Source: CALUOB01 sp944322305
Lineage (GTDB): Bacteria > Actinomycetota > Coriobacteriia > Coriobacteriales > Coriobacteriaceae
Assembly (NCBI GenBank): GCA_963931605.1
Contig: OZ007031.1
Coordinates: 1,364,001 to 1,428,000, forward strand
Length of the DNA stretch: 64,000 bases
Direction of reading: 5' to 3'
Below, one piece after another: positions 24,295-33,008 of this stretch. Made by a program: the position numbers and the translations under genes. Position 1 is the first letter of the stretch, and every line of letters begins with the position of its first letter. Under the pieces are notes generated by a model, which did not search any database, was not told the origin of the DNA, and saw only the letters and a list, made by a program, of their open reading frames with translations.

Positions 24295-27030
24295 ATGGCA
24301 TCGCTAGAAAACGTGCCCGCTGAGCTGCGGGCGGAGGCGCGCTGGGTGTGCTGGCGGCGCGAAGAGCGCGGCGGGAAGACAACGAAGCTGCCGGTGTGCG
24401 CGAAGAGCGGGCGGATGGCCAAGAGCACCGACCCGGCGACGTGGGCGACCTTCGATGAGGCCGTGGCTGCTGTCGGGCGGTGGCGCTGCGACGGCGTTGG
24501 GTTCGTGTTCGGGCCCGACAGGGCCTACACCGGCCTTGACCTGGACCATGTGCTGGCGGGCGGCACCCTGGACGCCGAGTACCGCTGGGTGGTGGACGAT
24601 GCGGGCACCTACACGGAGGTCTCGCCCTCAGGCGACGGCCTGCACCTCATCTTCCGCGGGAGCAAACCCGACTGGGCTCAGAGGTCGCGCAAGGGCCAGC
24701 CTGGAGGTCGGGTGGTCGAGATGTACGACCGCGACCGGTACTTCACTGTTACCGGGGCGGTCTTCGAGGGGCGCGGCGCTGTTGCAACGAATCCCGAGGT
24801 AGTCGCGAAGGCGTATCGCACGTGGATTGAACCGCAGGCGCAGGCGGCTCAGCCACGCTTGGACGACGTTGCGCGCGAGATATCCGCCGGCTGCATGGGC
24901 GACGACGAGCTGATTGAACGGATGCTCGCGAGCAGGAGCGGGGACGACATCCGCGCGCTTATGGCCGGCGACTGCTCCGCGCAGGGCGGCGACCACTCCG
25001 CCGCCGACATGGCACTGTGCAGCCACCTCGCCTTCTGGTGCTCGGGGGACGCGGGGCGCGTTGACCGGCTCTTCCGGAGGAGCGGCCTCATGCGGGACAA
25101 GTGGGACAGCCGCAGGGGCGGCACCACGTACGGCGCGCAGACGATCGAGCGGGCCATCGCGGGGTGCGCGGAGTTCTACCGGCCGAGGGGGCGGCGGGCC
25201 GACCGTCCTTCTCACCAGCCCACAGACAAGAACACTTGTTCGACTGCGACGCGACGCGGGCGTCGAGGGGTATCGGATGATCCCGTCGACGAGCCGGGGA
25301 CCACGGAGGGGGCGCCCTCGGTCGAGGGCTGGCACGTGGACGGGCGCGGGAGGCTCTGGGTCGCGGACGCCGAGGGCGAGCTGCGCTACACCGTGACGGC
25401 GACGGCGCCGTGGATCGCGTGCGACCTGGTGGACGTGGACACGGGCGACGTGCGCGCGCTCGTGCGCGTGGCGGTGGCGGGAGGCGTGCGCGAGCGGGCG
25501 CTCGACCGCGACGTGCTGCTGAACCAGTCGCGCATCATCTCCGCGCTGGCCCCGCTGGGTGCCAACATCTCGAGCACGAACGCCAAGGACGTCGTACGGT
25601 ATCTCACCGACTGCGAGCGCAGGCTCGGCGGCGAGCGGCCGCGCGCGCGGAGCGTGACGCATCTGGGGTGGGCGGAGGGGCCGCTCTCCTCGTTCATGCC
25701 CTACGACGCGGGCGGAGAAGTGCGCTTCGACCCCTCTCCCGACGAGGCGGTGAAGGCGCGACCCTTCATGGAGGCGTCTGGCACGCTGGAGGAGTGGGTG
25801 GCGGGCGTGGCCCCTGCGCGGGAGACGTCGCTGGCGTTCCGTTGCGTGCTGGCGGCGAGCTTCGCCTCGCCCCTGGTGGCCCTTCTCGGCGTGCAGACGT
25901 TCATCGTGTACCTGTGGGGAAGATCGAGAAGCGGCAAGACGCCGACCCTGAAAGCGGCGGGCTCGGTCTGGGGCGACCCGACCGAGGGCTCGGACTCCTA
26001 CTTCCGCACGTTCGCGGACACGCCGAAGTCGATCGTGCGGGCGGCGGCGCTGCTGCACGACATCCCGGTAATCGTCGACGAGCTGCAGAGCAAGGGCGCG
26101 CCCGGAGGGCAGGCCGCCAAGCGCCAGATCGTGGAGGACCTGCTCTACTCGCTCTCGCTCGGGCACGAGCGCGGGGCCCTCAACTCCGACCGCTCGATGA
26201 TGCGGGCGGGGTCGTGGCGCTCGCTCACGATAGCTACGGGCGAGATCCCCATCGTTGGAGAGTCTACCCAGCAGGGAGCCGCCAACAGGACGCTGGAGCT
26301 CAACGCGGAGCCCTTCGCCGACGTGCGGGCGGCGCAGGAGATGCACCGGCTGGTGGCACGCGAGCACGGCACGGCGGGGCGCGCCTTCGTGGAGGCGCTC
26401 AGGCGCAACCCGGCGGAGCTCTACGCGCGGCAGTTCACCGCCCTGCGCGAGCAGGTGGCGTCGATTGCGTGCGGGCACCCGCAGGCGGACAACGTGGCGC
26501 TGCTCGCCTTCGCGGACGCGCTCGCCGAGTTCTACGTGTTCGCGCCGGGCACCGAGTGGCAGGCGTGCTTGGAGGGCGCGCTCGCGATGGCCGTGTGGGC
26601 GCTCGGCAACGCGACGGGCGCAGAGGGCGGCGACACCGACCTCAAGGCCATCCAGTACCTGGCCGAGTGGCTCGTCGGCAACAAGATCCACTTCGACGAC
26701 TACTGCGAGAACGACCGGCTGGAGCGCTGGGGCGCGATCGAGGACAAGAGCTGTACTACCGGCTTCCTTTGGTACGTGTTCTCGAGCGTGCTGGAGCAGG
26801 CGCTCGCGCGCGGCAACTTCGACCGGGCGAAGACGCTCCGGCGCATGTCCGAGGAGGGGCTGCTGGTCTGCGACGCGGGGCACCGCTACACGAAGCAGAA
26901 GCGGTTCCGGGGCGCCGGGCGCGTCTACTGCGTCTGCATCGACAACGAGGCACTGGAGGCGTTCCTGGAGCGGGCGGCCTCGGGCGGCACGGCGGCCGTC
27001 ATCGCGTCTCAAGGGGGCGCGCCATGTTGA
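24295..27030 (+). CDS. Phage primase/helicase-type replication protein
   Basis: 911 residues from ATG 24295. The N-terminal part (about 1-210) fits the NrS-1-polymerase/bifunctional primase-polymerase-like domain: WVCWRRE, GVGFVFGPDRAYTGLDLD, EVSPSGDGLHLIF. A second part has DUF927-type ATPase features, with Walker A LWGRSRSGKTPTLKAAG (about 540-556) and IPVIVDELQ as Walker B. It should start or unwind phage DNA. The ribosome binding site is weak; an open frame runs 180 bases further upstream but its codons look non-coding. The 183 bases before it hold no other gene. Confidence 0.82.
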   Translation: MASLENVPAELRAEARWVCWRREERGGKTTKLPVCAKSGRMAKSTDPATWATFDEAVAAVGRWRCDGVGFVFGPDRAYTGLDLDHVLAGGTLDAEYRWVVDDAGTYTEVSPSGDGLHLIFRGSKPDWAQRSRKGQPGGRVVEMYDRDRYFTVTGAVFEGRGAVATNPEVVAKAYRTWIEPQAQAAQPRLDDVAREISAGCMGDDELIERMLASRSGDDIRALMAGDCSAQGGDHSAADMALCSHLAFWCSGDAGRVDRLFRRSGLMRDKWDSRRGGTTYGAQTIERAIAGCAEFYRPRGRRADRPSHQPTDKNTCSTATRRGRRGVSDDPVDEPGTTEGAPSVEGWHVDGRGRLWVADAEGELRYTVTATAPWIACDLVDVDTGDVRALVRVAVAGGVRERALDRDVLLNQSRIISALAPLGANISSTNAKDVVRYLTDCERRLGGERPRARSVTHLGWAEGPLSSFMPYDAGGEVRFDPSPDEAVKARPFMEASGTLEEWVAGVAPARETSLAFRCVLAASFASPLVALLGVQTFIVYLWGRSRSGKTPTLKAAGSVWGDPTEGSDSYFRTFADTPKSIVRAAALLHDIPVIVDELQSKGAPGGQAAKRQIVEDLLYSLSLGHERGALNSDRSMMRAGSWRSLTIATGEIPIVGESTQQGAANRTLELNAEPFADVRAAQEMHRLVAREHGTAGRAFVEALRRNPAELYARQFTALREQVASIACGHPQADNVALLAFADALAEFYVFAPGTEWQACLEGALAMAVWALGNATGAEGGDTDLKAIQYLAEWLVGNKIHFDDYCENDRLERWGAIEDKSCTTGFLWYVFSSVLEQALARGNFDRAKTLRRMSEEGLLVCDAGHRYTKQKRFRGAGRVYCVCIDNEALEAFLERAASGGTAAVIASQGGAPC

Positions 27031-27234
27031 GACGGGAGTTGAGACGGCCGTACCGGCTGGTCAGGGTCGACGTTCATTCCTCCTGTCTCAACGTCTCAAC
27101 GGGGATGAGGGTGAGGGGTACGTCGCGCGCCTGCGCGCACGTGCGCGCAGGCGCGAGGGCCTCAGGCCCGAATCCGCTTGAGACGTTGAGACGGCTGGCG
27201 TTCTCGCTGGCAGGCGGGCTGCTTGCCGTCTCAA
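27006..27234. repeat. Cluster of eight GTCTCAA/TTGAGAC repeats after the primase gene
   Basis: The 7-mer occurs at 27006, 27027, 27039, 27085, 27093, 27178, 27186 and 27228, in both orientations and often in close pairs 8 or 12 bases apart. Chance would give about none in 230 bases. Iterons next to a replication gene suggest the phage origin or an operator array. A 92-codon Arg-rich frame (27024-27302) overlaps the repeats but shows no recognisable protein. Confidence 0.6.
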
Positions 27235-27298
27235 GGGGCGGGTTCCGGCGCGATGGCGGCGGTGCCGCGCGCATGAGGCGCGGAGGGAGGCGGCGCGC

Positions 27299-27712
27299 AT
27301 GAGCTGGTGGACCGAGGAACAGGACGACGTCCTGCGGGAGGTGAGCTTTCGCGGGGCCGCCTACGCCGCCGCCGAAATCGAGCGGCGCTGCGGCGTGCGG
27401 CACTCCGTGCGGGCGGTGGAGATGCGAGCCTCGCGGATCCACTGCTCGCTCGCCGTGCAGACGGTGTGCCCGCAGTGCGGGGCCGTGGGCGTGAAGATCA
27501 ACCGGCAGACGGGCATGTGCCGGCGCTGCACCGAGGAGTACCACCTGTCGCAGGAGCGGGCGTTCAACGAGCAGCTAGAGCGGGAGCGGGTCGCCGCAGA
27601 GGAGGCGGCCGACATAGACGACGTGCGGCGGGAGCGGGACAGGATGCGGCAGAGGAACTCGCGGCTGTGCCGGAAGTACGGGCTGAAGGGCAAGAGGGAG
27701 AGGAGGAAGTAG
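27299..27712 (+). CDS. HTH/zinc-ribbon phage protein
   Basis: 137 residues. The N-terminus WWTEEQDDVLREV with a following helix-turn-helix resembles SANT/Myb-like DNA-binding modules of phage proteins; then CPQC (about 58-61) and CRRC (about 76-79) make a zinc ribbon; the C-terminal third is a charged coiled coil (RRERDRMRQRNSRL). Placed between replication and packaging genes, it may be a late-gene activator or a nuclease partner. A strong terminator follows at 27715. Confidence 0.6.
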   Translation: MSWWTEEQDDVLREVSFRGAAYAAAEIERRCGVRHSVRAVEMRASRIHCSLAVQTVCPQCGAVGVKINRQTGMCRRCTEEYHLSQERAFNEQLERERVAAEEAADIDDVRRERDRMRQRNSRLCRKYGLKGKRERRK

Positions 27713-27714
27713 CG

Positions 27715-27737
27715 AGGGCGCCTTCGGGCGCCCTTTT
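27715..27737 (+). terminator. Rho-independent terminator closing the early operon
   Basis: AGGGCGCC (27715-27722) and GGCGCCCT (27727-27734) with a TTCG loop, followed by TTTT. A classic UUCG-capped intrinsic terminator directly after the zinc-ribbon gene. Confidence 0.85.
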
Positions 27738-27807
27738 CCGTGCCTTTGTGACCGGTTCGGACAATCCACCGTGAGGGAATCTATGGCTTTCACGGGGGTG
27801 ATACGAA

Positions 27808-28236
27808 ATGGCGCGCAAGCCGAAGCTGACGCAGGAGATGGTGGACGAGGCGATCAAGCTGAAGGCCGACGGGCTCTCGAACGGCGACATCATCTGCGCG
27901 TTGGGAATTCATGAATCGACTTTCTACCGGTGGATCGGCGAGCCGAAGACGAAGCTGCAGCGCGCATTAAGCGAGGGGCTAAAAAAGGAGGAGAGCGCGT
28001 TCAAGCGGACGCTGCTCACCACGATCCGCTCGGCGGCGCTGGCGAGAAACCAGTACTGGACGGCCGCCGCGTGGCTGCTCGAGCGCAAGTACCCCGACGA
28101 GTTCGGCAAGGCGGAGCGCCAGCGCGACGACGCCAGGGCGGACGCCGCGCCCAAGATCGTGCTCGGCGTGCTCGCCCAGCCCGTGCAGGAGAAGCTGCCC
28201 GGCTTCGACGAGGCGGAGGGGCACGCCGATGGTTGA
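27808..28236 (+). CDS. terS: Terminase small subunit
   Basis: 142 residues. N-terminal helix-turn-helix: LTQEMVDEAIKLKADGLSNGDIICALGIHESTFYRWI (about 7-44), as in terminase small subunits that recognise the packaging site, then a helical oligomerisation part. GGGGGTGATACGAA precedes the ATG. It overlaps the large-subunit gene by 8 bases, which supports translational coupling. Confidence 0.85.
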   Translation: MARKPKLTQEMVDEAIKLKADGLSNGDIICALGIHESTFYRWIGEPKTKLQRALSEGLKKEESAFKRTLLTTIRSAALARNQYWTAAAWLLERKYPDEFGKAERQRDDARADAAPKIVLGVLAQPVQEKLPGFDEAEGHADG

Positions 28237-29506
28237 CGCCTCCTCGCTCGTGATCCCCCGCTTCCACGACGTGCTGGGGGACGTCGCCGCCCACGGGCAC
28301 ACGCACTACTGGCTCTACGGCGGGCGCGGCTCGACCAAGTCGAGCTTCATCAGCCTGGCGATTGTGCTCGTTCTGCTCATGCGGACGGATACCAACGCGG
28401 TGGTTATCAGGCGGTTCTCCAACACGCTGCGCGACTCGGTGTTCTCGCAGATGACGTGGGCGATCGCGGCGCTGGGGCTCGAGGGGTGGTTCCGCGCGCG
28501 GATCTCGCCGATGGAGCTGACGTACCTGCCGACCGGGCAGCGCATCGTGTTCCGAGGGGCGGACGACCCGCTCAAGCTCAAGGGCGTGAAGTTCGCGCGG
28601 GGCTACGCGGCCGTGGTGTGGTTCGAGGAGCTGGACCAGTTCGACGGCATCGACGCGGTGCGGAGCATCCTGAACTCGCTTCGGCGCGGCGGCGACGACT
28701 TCTGGATCTTCTACTCGTACAACCCTCCCCGGACGCTCTGGAGCTGGGTGAACCGCGAGGAACTGGAGCGCGAGCGGCGAGCGGACACGCTCGTTCGCCA
28801 GAGCTCGTATCTGGACGTGATCGAGAGCCACCCGGAGTGGCTGGGCACTCCGTTCATCGAGGAGGCGGAGTACCTGCGCAGCGTCGACGAGCGGGCGTGG
28901 AGGAGCGAGTACCTGGGCGAGATCACGGGGACGGGTGGCAGCGTCTTCAACAACGTGGTCTCGGTACGGCTTTCGGACGCCGCGTGCAGGGGCTTCTCGC
29001 GCACGCGAAACGGCGTGGACTGGGGCTGGTTCCCCGACCCGTGGCGCTTCGTGAGGTGCGGCTGGGAGCCCGGCGAGCGGCGGCTCACGATCTTCGGGGA
29101 GCTCTCGGCGAACCGCAAGACGCCTGCCGAGACGGCGGCGCTGGTGACCGGTGCTCTCACCTACGCGGACGGGCCCGGCGAAGACGCCTACCTCCACGAC
29201 GAGCTGATCTGGTGCGATGACACGCCGGACGGCAAGCAGAGCATGGCGGTGTGGAGGCGCGAGGCGGGGCTGCGCGTGCGGCCGGCGCGGAAGTCGAACA
29301 TGCGCAGGCTCTCCTACGAGTGGCTGGCGGGGCTTCGGGAGATCTGCATCGACCCGGAACGGGCGCCCTTGGCCTACGAGGAGTTCCGGCTCAAGGAGTA
29401 CGACCGCGACCGAGACGGCACGTGGATCGACGACATCCCGGACGGCAACGACCACTCGATCGACGCGGTGCGCTACGCGATGATGGACGACGTGCTGAGA
29501 GGGTAG
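28229..29506 (+). CDS. terL: Terminase large subunit (PBSX-like)
   Basis: 425-residue DNA-packaging motor. Walker A GGRGSTKS (31-38), Walker B VVWFEE (129-134), and the RNase-H-fold nuclease acid residues in DWGWFPDPW, DDTPDGKQS and DHSIDAVRYA. It pumps DNA into the procapsid through the portal and cuts concatemers. It overlaps terS and is followed by a leftward small gene. Confidence 0.93.
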   Translation: MVDASSLVIPRFHDVLGDVAAHGHTHYWLYGGRGSTKSSFISLAIVLVLLMRTDTNAVVIRRFSNTLRDSVFSQMTWAIAALGLEGWFRARISPMELTYLPTGQRIVFRGADDPLKLKGVKFARGYAAVVWFEELDQFDGIDAVRSILNSLRRGGDDFWIFYSYNPPRTLWSWVNREELERERRADTLVRQSSYLDVIESHPEWLGTPFIEEAEYLRSVDERAWRSEYLGEITGTGGSVFNNVVSVRLSDAACRGFSRTRNGVDWGWFPDPWRFVRCGWEPGERRLTIFGELSANRKTPAETAALVTGALTYADGPGEDAYLHDELIWCDDTPDGKQSMAVWRREAGLRVRPARKSNMRRLSYEWLAGLREICIDPERAPLAYEEFRLKEYDRDRDGTWIDDIPDGNDHSIDAVRYAMMDDVLRG

Positions 29507-29530
29507 CGACGCGAGCGTTCTTCTCGTCCC

Positions 29531-29800
29531 CTAATCATCGTTGGGAAGATACCAGCCGTGCTCCCTGTGTACGGGATATCCCGGCTCGCTGTCAGGATGT
29601 GAGGCCTTGTAACGACGGTTTTTCTCTCGATCTATTACATCGAGATGGTGCATTGCCCGCTCGTCACCAGAGCAATGCCGAAGCCTAATCTTCTCGCGCT
29701 CTTCGTCCAGCTCTTCCTCTGGAGACTTTTTCAGCCAGTCGTACGTGTACTTGTCGTAAGGGTCTTCCGAGCCCTTGAACAGCTTGCCGAAGAGTCCCAT
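29531..29800 (-). CDS. Small acidic cytoplasmic protein, leftward moron-type gene
   Basis: 89 residues from ATG 29800 with GATCGGAGG upstream; a longer start at 29860 is less likely. Starts MGLFGKLFKG, then a charged, helical body (KKSPEEELDEEREKIRLRH). I do not recognise a family. It is oriented against the late operon and its DNA is clearly less GC-rich than neighbours, the mark of a moron expressed in the lysogen. A 19-bp palindrome upstream (29859-29877) may be its operator. Confidence 0.65.
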   Translation of the reverse strand: MGLFGKLFKGSEDPYDKYTYDWLKKSPEEELDEEREKIRLRHCSGDERAMHHLDVIDREKNRRYKASHPDSEPGYPVHREHGWYLPNDD

Positions 29801-29858
29801 GGTGCCTCCGATCTTCTCGACCTTCATTCGATATGGTAGTCGCTCGAGCTCGACGACC

Positions 29859-29877
29859 ATTCAGTTGCCAACTGAAT
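29859..29877. promoter_or_regulatory. 19-bp palindrome upstream of the leftward gene
   Basis: ATTCAGTTG, one base, CAACTGAAT: a perfect palindrome about 60 bases before ATG 29800. It looks like an operator for a dimeric regulator. Confidence 0.4.
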
Positions 29878-30513
29878 TTCTGGCGTTCTTCTCGCTCATC
29901 TCCTCCCCCTGCGGAGCAAGACCCGGAACGGGGCTTGCGGAGCCCGCGGAAAGACCGCGGAGGGAGCGCGAGCGACCGCAGCGGGCTTGGAGCGGTGCGG
30001 AGGGTGACTGCGCAGCAGGCACCCGTAGCTGCGGAGGCAGACCCGCCCGCGGGGCTGCCGGAGCGTGGAGCAAGACGGACCGGGCGCCGCCGTGGGGTGC
30101 GATGTGGGCGCGCGGCGCCCGCGGCGGCCGGGCCGGCTTGCGGAACAGGAGCGCCGACCTTGGCGGCGCGTTGCGGAGCGCAGACCTATGGGCTGCGCGG
30201 AGGGGCGAGCGACCTTGGCGCGAGCCGCCTGCTTATGCAGGCCGCATAAGCAGGAACACCTTCGACAGCTCATATGGCGAAAACAGGGATAGCAGCATGA
30301 CGGCGCCGTCGCGCGCGTGCATATGTGAAAGCGGCGGGGGCGGTGTGGCATGAGCGCTATGGGCAGCGAGAGAGCGGGCATGAACGCGGGTATTGGCGAT
30401 CTGTGCGCGTGCATGGATGCCTGTGGCGCGTATGAGGGCGGCGGGGGCGGCGGGAGTTTGGGACGGGCGCGTACCTTTCGGCGTAGTGGATGGGACGACG
30501 CGGGAGGTGCGCT
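29878..30513. other. GC-rich gap before the portal gene
   Basis: 636 bases with no gene I can defend. It is very GC-rich and full of short amphipathic motifs of the form GGAGCGCGAGCGACCGCAGCG and GGAGCGCAGACC, similar to those at 32439-32860. Frames exist on both strands but none has a ribosome binding site or recognisable protein. It could be the locus of a structured RNA or decayed coding DNA. Confidence 0.5.
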
Positions 30514-32070
30514 GTGCAGGGGCTGGATGACGAGTACTGGGTGCCGGAGCATGTTCGGGCGTGGCTGCGGGGGCTGGGGTTCTCGCTGCCGCTTGAGGAC
30601 ATGGAGCCGCACATACGGGCGTGGGACCGGTGGATGCGGGCGCTCGGGGATTTCTATGATTACCGGGATACCGACGGGGTCGGGCGGGTGTACGAGGTGC
30701 ATCGGCGGTCGATCCACCCTGCCATGCGGGTGTGCCGGGAGTGGGGGTCGCTGCTCCTGAACGACCGGACGCAGGTTGCGTGCGCCGAGCAGGCGTGCAC
30801 GGACTGGCTCGCGGCGTGGATGGCGCGCACGGGGTTTCTCGCCTCGGCGCAGGAGTGCGTGGTGCGGGCGTTCGGCCTGGGGACGGGCGCGTGGGCGCTC
30901 TGGGTCGACGCGGGCGCGGGCGAGGTCCGCGTGCGCCGCTACGACGCGCGGATGGTCGTGCCGCTCACGTGGGACGAGGAGGGCGTGACCGAGTGCGCGT
31001 TCGTGACGCGGGCGTTCTGGAGGGGGCGCGCGATCGATCAGGTGCAGCTGCATCTGCGCGGGGGCGCGGGCGGGGCGTTCTTCTCGCCAAGCGAAACATC
31101 TACTGGTGGTTCTTCTCGCCTTGCCGATGATGAGGGCGAGGGCACGTATCGAATCGTCACGGCGTGCTTCGACCGTGACGGGAACTGCGTCGAGCCCGAG
31201 GGCGTGTGCCCGGCGTACGACACGGGCTCGCCGTGGCCGACCTTCGCGCTCGTGAAGCCTGCCGTCGACAACACGCGCGTGGACATGTCGCCGTACGGGC
31301 AGAGCGTGTTCGCGGACGCGGTGGACGCCATTCAGGCGGTCGACCTCTGCTACGACGCGATGATGGGCGAGATCGACAACGGGAAGATGCGGGTGTTCCT
31401 CTCGGACGTGATGTTCGACGTCGAGCGCGACGGCAAGGGCGGGCGCGTCTCCATCCCCTTCGGCAAGGCTGACTGCACCGTGTTCAGGAAGGTTATGTCG
31501 ACCGAGGACACGATCCACGAGTTCGCGCCGACGCTGAGGACCGAGGCGCAGGCGCGGGCGTTCAGGGTCGCGCTGCAGACTCTCGGGGACCTCTGCGGGT
31601 TCGGCATCAACTACTTCGACCTGGAGAACGTCGGGTACGTGAAGACGGCCACGGAGGTGTCGGCGGACAACTCGGCGCTGATGCGCAACATCCGCCGGCA
31701 CGAGCGCGCGCTCGAGGGCGCGATCGCGGGGATCTGCCGCGCGCTGCTCGCTGCCGAGCGCAGGCTCGGCGTGGAGCTGCCCGACGAGGGTCTCGTGCGC
31801 GTCACGTTCGACGACAGCATCATCACGGACACGACCGCGGAGAAGCGCCAGGACATGGACGAGGTCGCGGCGGGCCTTCTCGAGCCGTGGGAGTACCGAG
31901 CCAAGTGGTACGGCGAGGGCGAGGTCGCTGCGAAGCGCGAAGGGGCGTCTGGCGGGTCCGCTGCGAGCCGCGGCGGTTCGGATGGCGGCAACGCAGCCCA
32001 GGACGGGGTGCCGGGGCGCGGGCGCCGCCGCGAGGAGCGGGCGACGGGCGCGCCGGCGCGGATGAGATGA
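30514..32070 (+). CDS. Phage portal protein (SPP1 gp6-like)
   Basis: 518 residues from GTG 30514, which follows CGGGAGGTG. Portal features: an N-terminal YRDTDGVGRVYEVHRRSIHP region, a central SPWPTFALVKPAVDNTRVDMSPYGQSVFADAVDAI segment, and C-terminal ADNSALMRNIRRHERALEGAI typical of gp6/SPP1-type portals. It forms the dodecameric ring for DNA entry and exit. In relatives a MuF-like minor head gene follows; here that place is taken by the cargo island. Confidence 0.85.
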   Translation: MQGLDDEYWVPEHVRAWLRGLGFSLPLEDMEPHIRAWDRWMRALGDFYDYRDTDGVGRVYEVHRRSIHPAMRVCREWGSLLLNDRTQVACAEQACTDWLAAWMARTGFLASAQECVVRAFGLGTGAWALWVDAGAGEVRVRRYDARMVVPLTWDEEGVTECAFVTRAFWRGRAIDQVQLHLRGGAGGAFFSPSETSTGGSSRLADDEGEGTYRIVTACFDRDGNCVEPEGVCPAYDTGSPWPTFALVKPAVDNTRVDMSPYGQSVFADAVDAIQAVDLCYDAMMGEIDNGKMRVFLSDVMFDVERDGKGGRVSIPFGKADCTVFRKVMSTEDTIHEFAPTLRTEAQARAFRVALQTLGDLCGFGINYFDLENVGYVKTATEVSADNSALMRNIRRHERALEGAIAGICRALLAAERRLGVELPDEGLVRVTFDDSIITDTTAEKRQDMDEVAAGLLEPWEYRAKWYGEGEVAAKREGASGGSAASRGGSDGGNAAQDGVPGRGRRREERATGAPARMR

Positions 32071-32438
32071 TGTCCGAGGCGAGGGACGCGGCCGCTCCGG
32101 CAGGCGCGGAGGCGCAGACGAAGCGCCCGTGGGGGCGGACGGGTGCCCGAGCCGCAGCCGGATGATCGCGGCGCCGGTGCGGACGGCGGCTGCGACCCGG
32201 CGCACGCGCCCCGGCTCCCCGGCTTGGGCGGCGGGTATCAGACTTCCGGTTGGGCAAGCCCCGAGGCCCCGTCAGGGGCTTCGGGGCGCTCTTGCGAGGC
32301 ATGGTGTCGCTCGGGACGGAGTCCGGCTCGCTCGCGGGCGCATGGGCATCGCTGCCTGTGGGCGACGCGCTCTCGGCCCCGCGGCGGCCGTGCGTCAGCG
32401 TGAGGCGCCTGCAGCCCCCTCAGTGAGAGACGCGAACG
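32071..32438. other. Start of the cargo island, no clear gene
   Basis: 368 bases after the portal stop. A 32-codon frame (32067-32165, starting MMSEARDAAAPAG) overlaps the portal stop and might be the stub of a minor head gene. A hairpin-rich stretch follows (CCCCGAGGCC and GGCTTCGGGG near 32250-32290). No other gene is supportable. Confidence 0.4.
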
Positions 32439-32860
32439 GATCCCACACCCCACAGCCACCTGCGAACGTGAAGAAAAACGTAGCAGCCCGGCCGCCGTAG
32501 CGGAGTGCGCGCCGCCGCGAGGAACCGACCCGACCTGCGCATGTCGAACCCCCGGCAGGCCATGCCCAGAGCGGAGGCTGTGTATGCGCAGCGCCGCGAG
32601 GGGCAGACAGCGCAGCCAGCGTGTGCGACCGCCGCGAAGGGCAGACGGCGCAGCCGGCTGACCTGAGCCGGGAGCAACACGCAGGCGGAGCTGGCTGGCC
32701 CGAGCCGCGGAGCATACACAGCCGGAGCGGCGGGCATGGCCGTGAGTGGCGCTCTCCGCGCAGGGCGGGGCGGGTCCGAGCCGTGCGCGCAACGGAGCGC
32801 AGGCGGATGGGCTGCGGTGCGGCCCTCGACGGGCAGCGGGTGGCTGTGGGGTGTGGGATC
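32439..32860. repeat. 422-bp segment bounded by 22-bp perfect inverted repeats
   Basis: GATCCCACACCCCACAGCCA begins the left end (32439-32460) and its exact 22-bp complement ends the segment (32839-32860). The interior is GC-rich, lacks a believable gene and has internal near-repeats, for example CGCCGCGAGGGGCAGACAGC and CGCCGCGAAGGGCAGACGGC about 48 bases apart. It could be a structured RNA closed by a long end-to-end helix, or a small mobile element. A cluster of terminator-like hairpins follows directly. Confidence 0.6.
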
Positions 32861-32878
32861 TCTCGTCAATAAAAAACT

Positions 32879-32996
32879 AGGCGGAACCGCCTGCGCGACC
32901 CCGCCTTACAAAGCCCGAGGCTTTTCTGTGGCAAATGAAAACCGGGGCAGAAACGCTTTCGCACTCCCGCCCCGTAAAAACCTCCGAGGAGGTTTT
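32879..32996. terminator. Cluster of terminator hairpins
   Basis: Three short stems in a row: AGGCGG/CCGCCT (32879-32892), AAAGCC/GGCTTT (32910-32924) and AAAACCTCC/GGAGGTTTT (32977-32996). The last is a two-way intrinsic terminator that would stop the leftward Abi gene, and the second could stop rightward transcripts from the 422-bp segment. Confidence 0.65.
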
Positions 32997-33008
32997 GCTG
33001 TATGCGAG

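Noticed and set aside
27024..27302. 92-codon Arg-rich frame after the primase gene
   Set aside because: The frame is made of the TTGAGAC repeats and has no recognisable fold; the repeats are more simply explained as DNA sites. Kept only as a note in the repeat entry.
30350..30760. 136-codon plus-strand frame starting before the portal gene
   Set aside because: It overlaps the portal coding sequence in another frame and turns Arg/Gly-rich there; its start has no convincing ribosome binding site.
29896..32205. A 769-codon open frame on the minus strand opposite the portal gene
   Set aside because: It is rich in Arg, Pro and His with no recognisable domain, has no ribosome binding site, and mirrors the codon bias of the well-supported portal gene on the other strand.
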